45,121 nucleotides of DNA from Pseudomonadota bacterium (GCA_005778355.1 SXON01000203.1:1-45121); one strand, 5' to 3'; positions 10,772 to 19,531 are shown, numbered from the stretch's first letter. The notes: a model not told the origin generated them from the letters alone. Translations and numbers: made by a program.

Positions 10772-10975
10772 ATGTTTGGCTTCGGCAAGAACGTCTCCGT
10801 CAAGATCGACAAGGACCTCTACGCCCGCGTGGTGAAGGTGGCCGACGTGGCCGGCTACGCCACCGCCGACGAGTTCATCGCGCACGTGCTCGAGAAGGAG
10901 ATGCTCCACTTCGAGGACAGCAAGTCGGATGAAGACATCCGCGCGAAGCTCAAGGGCCTCGGATACATCTCCTAG
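10772..10975 (+). CDS. Small ribbon-helix-helix-like protein with C-terminal LKGLGYIS
   Basis: 67 residues. Start ATG 10772 follows GGGAG by 6 nt. The core reads as a beta strand plus two helices (VSVKIDKDLYARVVKVADV, then TADEFIAHVLEKEM), the pattern of CopG/Arc ribbon-helix-helix proteins. A charged linker follows, then the tail DEDIRAKLKGLGYIS. The tail resembles that of the lipoprotein ending at 5998. It sits between the AlkP paralogues and the membrane protein on the same strand, 28 bp after the former and 9 bp before the latter. No toxin partner is adjacent, so it may be a regulator or an adaptor rather than an antitoxin. Confidence 0.75.
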   Translation: MFGFGKNVSVKIDKDLYARVVKVADVAGYATADEFIAHVLEKEMLHFEDSKSDEDIRAKLKGLGYIS

Positions 10976-10984
10976 TCGCGACGC

Positions 10985-11800
10985 GTGGACACCTTCCTCC
11001 ACCTCTGCGGCGTCGTGTTCGACGTCGTCTTGGCGCCCCTGGGACACGACCGTCCCGAGTTCGACATGCTCGCGTGGCCGGTCATTGCCGGCGTCGTGGC
11101 GCTGCTCGTCTACAAGCAGGTGTCGAACCAGAAGGGCATCGCCCGGGCGAAGAACATGATCCAGGTGCACCTCCTGGAGGTGGTGCTCTACCGCGACGAC
11201 CTCGTGGGGGTGCTGGTTGCCACCGCGAAGGCGCTCGGCCAGAACTTCCTCTACCTGGCCTACAACATCGTGCCGATGCTGGTGATGTTCGCGCCGATCA
11301 CGCTGGTGCTGGTGCAGCTCGTGGCCCACTACGCCTACCGGCCGATCGAGCCCGGCGAGCCGGTGCTGGTGCAGGTGGAGCTGGCCGAGTCGGCGCGCAC
11401 GCGGGCAAGGGAGCTACAGCTCGATCTGCCTGATGGTGTCACGCTCGACGCCCCCCCGGTGCGCACCACCGATGGCCGCGCCGCGTATCGAGTGGTCGCG
11501 ACCGAGGGCGACCACGTGCTGCGCTTCACGCTCGGCGGGGAAACGCAGGAGAAGGCGCTGGCGGTGGGCGGCGAGAACCGGAAGATCCCGGTCTTGCGCG
11601 GCCACGGCCTCGACGCGGTGCTCTACCCCGGCGAGCGAGCGCTCCCGGGCGACAGCGCGTTCCAGACCATCCAGGTGAGCTGGGAGGAGCGTGGCCTCGG
11701 CCCCTTCCCGGCGGGCGAGGGCGGCATCCTCGCGTGGTTCTTCGTCTTCTCGCTCGCCGCCGGCTTCCTCTTGAAGGACCGTTTCGGCGTCACGCTCTAG
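10985..11800 (+). CDS. Conserved-looking three-TM membrane protein of the AlkP/sulfotransferase operon
   Basis: 271 residues from a GTG start at 10985. Visible parts: TM1 around residues 27-48 (LAWPVIAGVVALLVYKQV); an amphipathic charged stretch (GIARAKNMIQVHLLEVVLYRDD); TM2 around 95-118 (NIVPMLVMFAPITLVLVQLV); a roughly 120-residue beta-rich extracytoplasmic domain beginning RPIEPGEPVLVQVEL; and a C-terminal TM3 (LAWFFVFSLAAGFLLKDRF). TM1, charged coil, TM2 faintly resembles the Oxa1/EMC3-type layout, but I cannot confirm that family. Its fixed place between an RHH protein and a sulfotransferase suggests it is a membrane component of the same pathway. Confidence 0.75.
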   Translation: MDTFLHLCGVVFDVVLAPLGHDRPEFDMLAWPVIAGVVALLVYKQVSNQKGIARAKNMIQVHLLEVVLYRDDLVGVLVATAKALGQNFLYLAYNIVPMLVMFAPITLVLVQLVAHYAYRPIEPGEPVLVQVELAESARTRARELQLDLPDGVTLDAPPVRTTDGRAAYRVVATEGDHVLRFTLGGETQEKALAVGGENRKIPVLRGHGLDAVLYPGERALPGDSAFQTIQVSWEERGLGPFPAGEGGILAWFFVFSLAAGFLLKDRFGVTL

Positions 11801-11815
11801 CCCCGGACCTCTCCG

Positions 11816-12445
11816 ATGGACTTTCTCTCCCGCTTGTTTGGCCGTGCCGCGCAGGGCGAGCCGGTGGTGGTCGTGTCCGGCCTGCCCCGCTCGGGCACCT
11901 CGATGATGATGAAGATGCTCGAGGCGGGCGGGCTCTCCGTGCTCACCGACGGCGAGCGCGTGGCCGACGTCGACAACCCGAAGGGCTACTACGAGGTGGA
12001 GCGGGTGAAGAACCTCGAGAAAGAGACCGACAAGAGCTACGTCCGCGAGGCGCGCGGGAAGGTGCTCAAGGTCATTTCCTTCCTCCTGAAGTTCCTCCCC
12101 GACGACAACGACTACCGCATCATCTTCATGCGGCGCGATCTGAACGAGGTGCTCGCCTCGCAGAACAAGATGCTGAAGCATCGCGCGGAGAGCGGCGGCA
12201 CCGCCGACGACAAGGCGATGACCGAGCACTACCTCAACCACCTCGCGTCGATCCGCGTGCTGGCGCGGAAGAAGGACAACTGGCAGGTGCTGGAAGTGCG
12301 CTACGACGAGACGGTGAAGGACGCGAAGTCCGTCGCGAGGCAGATCAACCAGTTCCTCGGTGGCAAGCTCGACGAGGCCAAGATGACCGAGGCGGTCGAC
12401 GCGGAGTTGTACCGGAACCGGAAGGACAAGCTGGCGAAGGGTTAG
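11816..12445 (+). CDS. Sulfotransferase-family protein
   Basis: 209 residues, shorter than typical cytosolic sulfotransferases (about 250-300). The 5'-phosphosulfate-binding P-loop is clear: VVVVSGLPRSGTSMMMKML near residues 17-35. The 3'-phosphate-binding region is seen as IIFMRRDLNEVLASQNKML. A Tyr/Asp-containing VLEVRYDETVKD block precedes the C-terminal helices. It would transfer sulfate from PAPS to an unknown acceptor. It starts 15 bp after the membrane-protein gene and closes the plus-strand operon. Its last 82 bp are duplicated at 17977-18058. It runs convergently towards the propeller genes at 12451. Confidence 0.85.
   Translation: MDFLSRLFGRAAQGEPVVVVSGLPRSGTSMMMKMLEAGGLSVLTDGERVADVDNPKGYYEVERVKNLEKETDKSYVREARGKVLKVISFLLKFLPDDNDYRIIFMRRDLNEVLASQNKMLKHRAESGGTADDKAMTEHYLNHLASIRVLARKKDNWQVLEVRYDETVKDAKSVARQINQFLGGKLDEAKMTEAVDAELYRNRKDKLAKG
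12364..12445. repeat. 82-bp direct repeat, copy A (sulfotransferase 3' end)
   Basis: Copy A is the last 82 bp of the intact sulfotransferase gene, including its stop codon. Copy B at 17977-18058 has the same length with three mismatches by eye. Similarity weakens but seems to persist about 15 bp past the stop codon. The copies are in the same orientation and bracket the two minus-strand surface-protein genes. Confidence 0.9.
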
Positions 12446-12450
12446 CGTCG

Positions 12451-14178
12451 CTACCAGCGCGTAGCATCGTCGTAAGGGGGCTCGAAGCCGTGGATGACGG
12501 TGACGCGGCCGAGAGGGACGCCGTCGATTGTCTCTCCGGAGTCCTCGAACAGCCACTCGGGGAGACCGTCGCCATCGAGATCCACCAGCTCTTCCAACGT
12601 CGTGTACCACGAGTCCGGATCCTGGATGCAGGGGCCTCGGAGCGAATTCGCCTCCGTGACGCCACCAAGGTCGAGGTCGGCCACGCGCCAGATGCAGCCG
12701 CCTCGGGTGCCAATGACCCCGATCCACTGGTCACTCGGCGTGACACCGAAGTGCGTGCCGCGCACGAGTCCGGCGGCGTAGGCTGCGTTGGAGCCCGCAC
12801 CTGCGACCTCGACCAGCACCCGGTCCTCCATTGGGGTGCTGTCGGGGTTGTGCAGGTCGATGAAGGCCAGAAAGCCTGCGTCCTCCGGAGTCGCCTCGCC
12901 AGCGAGCAGGAGGTCGACGTGGCCATCGCCGTCCACGTCGGCGGCGCGGTCGGGGGCGTTCCACAGGTTGAGCATGAGGCTCCACGTGTGGTCCTCGCTG
13001 CGCGAGCATACCAACGAGGCGCCGTCGCCCAGGGTGCCGCCCGAGGCGACCGCGGCGACGAAGTCGGCACCCGTGACGACGGCCACGCCACCGTCGTAGG
13101 TCGACCGCCCGCACTCGTGCTCCATCACCATGTCGTCGAGGCCGTCTCCGTCCAGGTCGGCGACCGCGACTGGCGTCGCCCCGAGCCCTGCGGCCGAGTC
13201 CCGGGTGGCGTAGCCGAAGGTCCGGTCGAGTTCGATCTCGCCCTCGAGGGTGGCCGCCGTCGCGCCGTCGAGGAGGTACTCGCGCACCTCCCCCGAGCTC
13301 GGGTTGAGGCTCACCCGCGCGTCGCCCAGGCCGTCGCCATCGACATCGAAACCGGCGTCCCACATGTAGATCGACGAGCCCCCGACCGTCGAGTTGGAGA
13401 CGGCGGTCGCCGCGCGGTCGTGCACCTCGTCGAGGGTGCAGGGCGGGCCAGAGAGGGGGCCAGGCAACAGTGCGAACGTGGCGTACACGCTGCCGGCTGA
13501 CTGCCACAGGGCCCACGCGTCGCCCACCCCGTCGCCATCCACGTCGCCGGCGGGGGCCGCCGTGCCCAGCGCGTCGCCCCAGGTCCCGCTCCAGTTCTCC
13601 ACCGCGGGGCGCGGGTTGCTGCCCAGAGTGGACCCATCGAAGAAGCCGAGGCGTGATGACGCGTCGTGCTGCACGTCCGCGCCGTCTATGGCCATCCACG
13701 CCTGTCCGTCGGCGTTCAACGAGGCACTCGCGAACTGGACGTACGGCACGTCGGCGTTGCCCTCGATCACCACCCACGCGGCGGCAGCGATGTCGCCGGC
13801 CTCCCCGCATGAACCCGGCGGCACCGGGTCGCCGTCACAGTCCTGGTCGAGGTCGTCGCAGGGGTCGGGCGCGCCCGGGTACACGTTGTCACGGGTGTCG
13901 TCGCAGTCGTCGCCGCCTTCCTCGAGGGCGATGAAGCCGTCGCCGTCGGCGTCGGATCCCTCGCCGAGGCTCCCGTTCTCGTCGCAGCTATCGATCTGCG
14001 TCGAGGTGTCTGAATCGATGGTGGAGTCGCCGGTGTCCGCTGTGTCGCCGCCCGTGTCCGTCGCGCTGTCGTTGCCCGCCGTGTCCGGGTTACCGACCAG
14101 GTCGATGCCGCCGCTGCAGGCAGAGCAGCCGACCGCCGCCAGCAGCGCCCAGGTCACCATTCCAGCACGCCGCGCCAC
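12451..14178 (-). CDS. FG-GAP propeller lipoprotein with one MopE-type metal-binding motif
   Basis: 575 residues from GTG 14178, or 569 from ATG 14160. The ATG overlaps the upstream gene's stop (ATGGTGA), while GTG gives a better charged n-region (MARRAG). The signal ends in VGCSAC with lipobox-like cysteines. An Asp/Thr/Gly-rich linker (DSATDTGGDTADTGDST) follows, then an Asp/Cys motif (GGDDCDDTRDNVYPGAPDP and DQDCDGDP) of the putative metal-binding type. The rest is FG-GAP/VCBS propeller, with loops such as DVDGDGVGDAW, DVDGDGLGDARV, DLDGDGLDDMVM and DVDGDGHVDLLL. Predicted surface lipoprotein; ligand unknown. Probably co-transcribed with the larger gene upstream. Confidence 0.85.
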   Translation of the reverse strand: MARRAGMVTWALLAAVGCSACSGGIDLVGNPDTAGNDSATDTGGDTADTGDSTIDSDTSTQIDSCDENGSLGEGSDADGDGFIALEEGGDDCDDTRDNVYPGAPDPCDDLDQDCDGDPVPPGSCGEAGDIAAAAWVVIEGNADVPYVQFASASLNADGQAWMAIDGADVQHDASSRLGFFDGSTLGSNPRPAVENWSGTWGDALGTAAPAGDVDGDGVGDAWALWQSAGSVYATFALLPGPLSGPPCTLDEVHDRAATAVSNSTVGGSSIYMWDAGFDVDGDGLGDARVSLNPSSGEVREYLLDGATAATLEGEIELDRTFGYATRDSAAGLGATPVAVADLDGDGLDDMVMEHECGRSTYDGGVAVVTGADFVAAVASGGTLGDGASLVCSRSEDHTWSLMLNLWNAPDRAADVDGDGHVDLLLAGEATPEDAGFLAFIDLHNPDSTPMEDRVLVEVAGAGSNAAYAAGLVRGTHFGVTPSDQWIGVIGTRGGCIWRVADLDLGGVTEANSLRGPCIQDPDSWYTTLEELVDLDGDGLPEWLFEDSGETIDGVPLGRVTVIHGFEPPYDDATRW

Positions 14179-17100
14179 GCGCCGGAGCCGTTGGTGCCGA
14201 CGACCAGCCAGGACTCGTACGACTCCCCGACCTCCAGCCCGATCTCGCTCCAGGCCCCGTTGTCGAGCAGGCCGGTGGGCGGCTGAGTGTGAAGCTCGGA
14301 GACGAACCAGCTGGTGCCGATCCGCTCCGCGAGCAGCGGCCAGGGGTAGTCGCAGGTGTCGGGGTAGTAAGCCGCCCAGGCCGCGCGCGCGTGACTACAC
14401 TGCAGCCAAGTCGTCCGGTTGAGCGTGGGCAGGATGGCCACGAAGTCGCTCACCTGCGGGTGGGGCACCACCTCGGCGATGCTGTACTCGCGCGTGTCGG
14501 GTCCCACGAGCAGGGTGGTGGCGTGGGTGTCGAGGTCGAGGACGCAGGCGCCGCCTCCGCGTCGCCCGGTGCCGCTCACCGGCTGGTCCCGGTAGTACGC
14601 CCCGTAGATGTAGGCCTCGTCCGACCACGGCGACACGGTGGCACCCGAGATGTTCCGGCCCCAGACGCCGCACTTCGGCCCCACGAAGGGCTCCACGTGC
14701 CACTCGAGCGGGATCCACTCCCAGGTGGCGTCGAGGCCGCCAGTGCCGTCGGGACCGACCAGCACTCGCGCCATCGCGCAGGGGGAGTAGTACCGGCCGC
14801 CGTCGTTGATCTTGGTGGTGTCGTTCGCGGACACCGTCACCAGCAGGTCGAGGAGGAAGTCGTCCGGGTAGCCGTCGGCGTCGAGGTCGTCGACCACGCC
14901 GTCGAGGTCGAGGTCGTTGGCGTAGGTGTCGGTGCCGGGGTGGATGAGTTGAACGTGGGCGGACTCCCAGGTAGCGGACTCGCTGCACGTGCCACTGGTA
15001 CTGCCGATGGTGTAGTCGCCGTCGAAGGGGAGGGGGACCCACCCAAGGTTCTCGAAGATCGAGTAGTCGAACCCTCCGGAAAGCGTGACGTAGATTCCAC
15101 CCGCCGTCGTCTCGGTGGTCGTGGCCGCCGTCGGGCGGATGAGCGCGACGGCGGTGGTGGCGTCGATGGGACGCACCTCGCGTGGGTTGCCGAAAGAAGC
15201 ACTCAGGGTGCTCGGATCACCCGAGGAGAAAGGGCTCGGGCGAGCCGGGTCCATCGCTTCGATGGAACGCGTCGCCGCCAGTCGGTCGTGACAGAGGCGG
15301 GTGGCCCCAGTGGGGTCGTCCATGTCAAACGCGTAGTCGCCGCCCGCATCCAGAAACCCCCCCGCCGCGTAGGTCCATGTCAGCACCCCGGCCACGTCGA
15401 TCCCGCGCACGATCCCGCCCGCGTGCGGGTACGGGTCCGCCTCCGACACCGACTCGTCGAACAGCGCCACCCACACCGACCCGTCGAGCCCCACGTCCAC
15501 GCCCTGCCCACCGGCGAGGAAGGCATCGTGCCAGAGGCAGTCCACCTCCCCCGCCGTGGGCGACATGATCGACTGCGGGTAGGTGACCGGGTCGAGGTAC
15601 ACCAGCCCGTGGTCGCCCACGGCCTGGAAGGTCTCGCCGTCGGGGGTGACGGCCACCTCCAGCACGCCCATCGTCTGGTAGGAGGCGTGCTCGTTGGGAT
15701 CGACGTCGGGCCAGAACACCCAGTCGGTCTCCTCCTCGCCGTCCACGACGCCAGCGGCGCCCCCGTCGTCTGCCCAGGTGCTGGCGAGCCCCGACACCAG
15801 CCAGGCGTTGGTCTTGCCGGTCACGACCGCGAGGCCGTCGAGCGCCGCCAGTTCGAGCCAGTCGGTGTCAAACCCGGTCCCCGGGGCGGCGCGCCCCGGG
15901 AACACCGCCGGCACGCCGACGGTCTGCTGGCCGAGCCAGGACGCGCTGAACTCCGAGTTGCCGGCGCGGATCACCTCGCGACCGTCTTCCTCCCAGGTAT
16001 ACGTGGTCCCGTCCCCGTCGTTGACGCTGACCCAGGGCGTGCCCAACCCGACGCTCGCGAGCTCCACGCGCCACATGCGATCGTTAGCGTAGGGCGCGCC
16101 GGCGTGGACGGGCACGTTCGCGAAGATGTAGGTCCCCGTGGGGTCGATGCTAATGCCCACGAGCTCGAAGTTGGCGGCGCTCGGGATCTCCGTTGGCCCG
16201 GCCACCCGCTCGTAGTCGATCACGTCGACCCCCAGCGCGTCGTCGAGGTACAACGCGTCGATGCCGGGGTCGGTGATCGAGCAGGTGTCGTCGGCGTACC
16301 CGTTGTTGTCGGCGTCGGCGAGGCGGAAGCCCGCGTCGGAGATGTAGACGATCGTCTCGTCGGTGCTGTCGTCGAGCTCGAGGTCACGGAGGTCGATCCC
16401 CTCGGAGCCCGGCACCGGCCAGCAGTCGGCGGCCCAGGTGGTGGCGGGGTCGCAGTCACTCGGCGCGACCGGCAACTCGCACAGGTAGAGCGCGGGCTCG
16501 TTGTCGAGGCGGGCGTCGTAACCCACCAGCAGCACCGGGCTCCCGAGCGGCTCCACGTCCACGCGGAGCAGGGCGTTGATCGGCTCGGCCGGGAGCGCCA
16601 CGCCCGTGTTGTCCAGGGCGCAGATGTCGCCGGTCGCGGCCTCGTAGATGCTCACGCCCTGCGCGTCGGGATCCCCGTTGGCGATGTAGAGCACCTCGCC
16701 GGTGGTGAACCAGTCGGCCTGCAGCTCGCGCCCGGCGTGCGTGGTCCAGTTCAGGCGGCCGTCGGTGCCCCCGTTCGCGACGACGGGGCACTGCGAGGGG
16801 AAGGCCATCCCGGCCACGTCGTCCTCGGGCGGGAAGTCGGGGAGGCCGTTGCTGTCGTCGTCCCAGCTCGCCGAGAAGGAGTCGCCCAGCATGGTCCAGG
16901 TTTCCCCGCTGTTGGGCGAGTACCAGAAGCCACCATCCACGTCGGTGCCGCCCCGCTCGCCGTCGCCCATGAGCGCGTAGAGGCCGGGGCCGAAGGGCTC
17001 GGGGACGATGTCGGACACGGTGAGCACGGCGCCGGCCGCGAGCGTGTCGGGACCCGCCCCGAAGGCGTTGAGCCAGCTACCCGATGGGCTGTCGAGCCGG

Positions 17101-17883
17101 GCCACGCCGGCCATGTCGGTGGCCATGTAGAGGGTGTCGCTCGCGTTGTCGCGCACGAAGCCGGTGCTCCAGCCGCCCCCCGGGGTGCGCGTGTCGTGCC
17201 AGTCGATGCTGATATCGACGGCGGGGGGCATCACCAGGTCCGCGTTCTGGACTACGAACCAGTCGATCTCGACGAAGCTGTTGGCCGGGCAGGCGATCTC
17301 GATGTCGCGGAGCGAGTGGGGGACCAGCACCTCCGCGATCTCAACCCAGTCGGTGCCGCTAAACGGCGGGATGTTGGCGGAAGAATACGTTGTCGGCCCC
17401 CCGCCAACGCCGGTGCCGATGGTCACGGTGCACGGCCCGCCGTCGGCGTCGTCGAGGTCGACCATGATGCCGGTGCCGCCGCCCTGCCGGGGGGTGTTGA
17501 ACGTGCGCTTGGCGCTGCTCGCGGGCGAGATGGCGGAGCCAACCTTCATGTTGACGCCAGGGAAGGTGACCGTGCCCGACGTGGTCCATGTCCCCGAGGA
17601 GAACGCGCTGGCGCTGAGGTAGCGACGGAGCGCGTCCCGGCCATCGCAGTCGGAATCGATGCCGTCGCCCATCACCTCGAACTCCGAGGGGTTCACGCCC
17701 GCGCCCGTGATGGGGCTGTCGTTGCAGTCGAGCACCGGCGGGCAACCCGCGATGCTCTGGATGGCGTACCCGTCATTGTCGTTGTTCCACACCAGGTTCC
17801 ACGGGCACGCGGCCCGTGCTGGCGTGGTAATGGAAATAATACAGCTAGAAACTGCTATTATCCAATTGGGGGGGGGTGCGCAT
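14154..17883 (-). CDS. Large secreted propeller-like protein, start codon separated from frame by a C9 tract
   Basis: About 1,240 residues. The likely native start is ATG 17883, with GGAG at 17890-17893 placed 6 nt upstream, but the C9 run after it shifts the frame; C8 or C11 would join them. Then the N-terminus is a good Sec signal with hydrophobic WIIAVSSCIISI and a cleavage-type ARA-A. In the sequence as given, the in-frame start would be GTG 17918, which lacks a Shine-Dalgarno. The mature N-terminus has an Asp-rich motif (NNDNDGYA, DGIDSDCDGRD). Much of the rest is blade-like, with Asp-loops (DADNNGYADD, DLDGVVDDLDADGYPDD) and PNSGETWTMLGDS-type segments resembling BNR-like propellers. 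Overlaps the start of the downstream lipoprotein gene. Function unknown; secreted or surface location is inferred. Confidence 0.8.
17836..17860. repeat. AT-rich imperfect inverted repeat beside the G9 tract
   Basis: ATAATACAG and CTGCTATTAT pair with a one-base bulge across a short loop (CTAGAAA). It codes for part of the signal peptide and stands out as an AT-rich patch in very GC-rich DNA. Confidence 0.5.
17868..17876. repeat. G9/C9 homopolymer tract at the start of the large propeller gene
   Basis: Nine G on the plus strand lie seven bases downstream of the ATG at 17883 on the coding strand. The frame from that ATG ends at a TAG after twelve codons. Tract lengths of 8 or 11 would bring the ATG in frame with the long ORF. 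Confidence 0.9.
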
Positions 17884-17976
17884 CCTCGGCTCCGGTGGAC
17901 TCGGAGGGAGTGTAGCACGGGTCGCGACCGGCACGCCGAGGTGGGTCGGTCAGGTGTCGCCGGCCGCCTGTGGCCT

Positions 17977-18058
17977 CAAGCTCGACGAGGCCAAGATGAC
18001 CGAGGCGGTCGACGCGGAGCTGTATCGGAACCGGAAGGACAAGCTGGCGAAGGGGTAG
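17977..18058 (+). pseudogene. Sulfotransferase 3'-end fragment (direct repeat copy B)
   Basis: This 82-bp stretch encodes the last 26 residues of the sulfotransferase (KLDEAKMTEAVDAELY and on) and its stop codon. It differs from 12364-12445 at three positions, all synonymous in the sulfotransferase frame. Upstream sequence does not resemble the sulfotransferase, so only the tail is present and it cannot make an enzyme. It may mark a duplication or insertion boundary for the block 12451-17883, or be the remnant of a deleted second sulfotransferase copy. Confidence 0.85.
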
Positions 18059-18076
18059 GGCGGTTACAACGCGAAC

Positions 18077-18316
18077 ATGGAGCGCGAGGGCAAGGTGTTC
18101 GCCAGCCCGGCCGAGGCGGCCGAGGCGGAGCGCCGCGCGATGTGGGCCCTCACGGTGGCCGAACGCATGGAGATCGCGCGCGTGCTTCGGGAGCGGGTGT
18201 ACGGGGCGTCGCCACCCGACGTCCGCGCGTCGCATGTGCGATCGATGAAGGCCGCGGCAGGGCGCCCCAAAGAACTGGACGACCTGCAGAACTTGCCCGT
18301 GCCGGGGGAGGGCTGA
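18077..18316 (+). CDS. Small helical protein of unknown function
   Basis: 79 residues, charged and mostly helical: GKVFASPAEAAEAERR followed by ALTVAERMEIARVLRERVYG and a basic C-terminal half. The opening block loosely resembles small proteins encoded beside nucleotidyltransferase-type toxins, which also begin with a K-V-F-x-S-x-E-E-A pattern, but no such partner is present here. It starts 18 bp after the sulfotransferase fragment and ends 14 bp before the stop of the convergent lipoprotein gene. No clear Shine-Dalgarno. The coding call rests on codon pattern and composition. Confidence 0.55.
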   Translation: MEREGKVFASPAEAAEAERRAMWALTVAERMEIARVLRERVYGASPPDVRASHVRSMKAAAGRPKELDDLQNLPVPGEG

Positions 18317-18330
18317 CCTGAGCTCGAGGG

Positions 18331-19524
18331 TCAGGGACAGTCGTAGCTGAAGCTCGTGCGGTAACCGGCCGCCCCCGAGGCCTCGTACTGCACCTCCTCC
18401 ACCGGGTCGCCCGCCTCGTCCCAGGCGTAGTCCGACCACCACGCGAGCGCGCCGTCGCGGAAGTGCTCGAGCCGTGCGAGGCGACCGTCCGTCCACGTGT
18501 AGGCCTCCGACGGTAACCAGGCGCCGTCGTCGACGAGCTCGGTGGTGAGCTGGTTCCCGTCGGCGTCGTAGATGTAGCGGTACTGAGCGTCGAGCACCCC
18601 GTCGCCGGCGTAGTCAACGTCCTGCGTGGCGCGCAGCCCGTCGGCGTAGGTGTAGGTCCACACGTCGGGCGTCAGGCCGTCGGCGCCCGTGTCGTACGTG
18701 CTGGTCAGCACGTTGTCGTCCTCGTCGTAGGTGAGCGTCCAGCTCCAGTCCACGTAGGGCGTGCCCCAGGCGTCGGTGAGCCCGTCGTAGTCCCAGGTCT
18801 CGGCCAGGGCGTTCCCGGCCGCGTCCCATGACCTGCTCACCGTGAGCTCGGCGTCGCCGTCGAGGTCGTAGTCGTAGGCCGCCGTCAGCGGGCGGCCGTC
18901 GGTGTCGCGAGTGAAGCTGACGCGCAGGTCGATCACCCCGTCTGTCGCGTCGCCATAGCCATCGTACTCGGCCACCAGCACGTCGTTGGCGGCGTCGTAG
19001 GTGTAGGTCCAGGCGTAGTCAGCGTCCCAGAGCCCCGACGTCACCCGCGTGAGCTCGTTGCCCCAGGCGTCGTAGGTCCACGTGTAGGTGACATCGATCG
19101 CGCCGTCGGCCTCGAGATCGTGCGTCTCGACCACGAGGTTGCCGCTGCCGTCGTAGCTGTAGTCGAGGCGAGTCGTCTCCACGCCGTCGCCGTCGGTGTA
19201 CGCCTCGTATTGCAGCTTGTCCGAGGCATCCACGCGAGAGAGGTAGCCCGACTCCGGGTGCCCGTCGGCCCAGAGGTCGTCCAGGATTAGGATCTCGCAG
19301 AGCGCTTTCGAAACAGGCCAGGCCGTGTCCTCCCCGGTGTCGGTGGCGCTGTCCTGGCCCGTCTCGTTTCCGGTGTCGGTCGCGCCGGCCGTGTCGGTCG
19401 TGCCGACCGTGTCGGCAGAGTCGGAACCTGTCCCGGTGTCGTTCCCGATCCCCGCGGCGTCGCCCGGCGCCTGCTTCTCGATCGCGTGGCAGGCGAGCAA
19501 CGTCAGCATGGCACGAGCATACAT
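18331..19524 (-). CDS. Lipoprotein with YD-like beta repeats and Asp/Thr-rich linker
   Basis: 397 residues from ATG 19524, chosen because MYARAMLTLLAC gives a compact lipoprotein signal with lipobox LLAC; ATG 19509 is the shorter alternative. A linker rich in D, T, G and S (NDTGTGSDSADTVG, ATDTGNETGQDSATDTG) follows. The rest is a run of Tyr/Trp-rich hairpins, such as LDYSYDGSGNLVVETHD, YTWTYDAWGNEL, YTYDAANDVLVAEYD and WTLTYDEDDNVL, matching the YD-repeat style of RHS proteins without the long shell. Lipid-anchored surface location is likely; role unknown. Divergent from the RHH/PIN module at 19567. Confidence 0.8.
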   Translation of the reverse strand: MYARAMLTLLACHAIEKQAPGDAAGIGNDTGTGSDSADTVGTTDTAGATDTGNETGQDSATDTGEDTAWPVSKALCEILILDDLWADGHPESGYLSRVDASDKLQYEAYTDGDGVETTRLDYSYDGSGNLVVETHDLEADGAIDVTYTWTYDAWGNELTRVTSGLWDADYAWTYTYDAANDVLVAEYDGYGDATDGVIDLRVSFTRDTDGRPLTAAYDYDLDGDAELTVSRSWDAAGNALAETWDYDGLTDAWGTPYVDWSWTLTYDEDDNVLTSTYDTGADGLTPDVWTYTYADGLRATQDVDYAGDGVLDAQYRYIYDADGNQLTTELVDDGAWLPSEAYTWTDGRLARLEHFRDGALAWWSDYAWDEAGDPVEEVQYEASGAAGYRTSFSYDCP

Positions 19525-19531
19525 CGTGGCG

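Noticed and set aside
14289..17915. Plus-strand open frame of about 1,200 codons opposite the large propeller gene
   Set aside because: Low-complexity Arg/Val/His composition and no family motifs; the minus-strand frame has clear Asp loops and a signal peptide.
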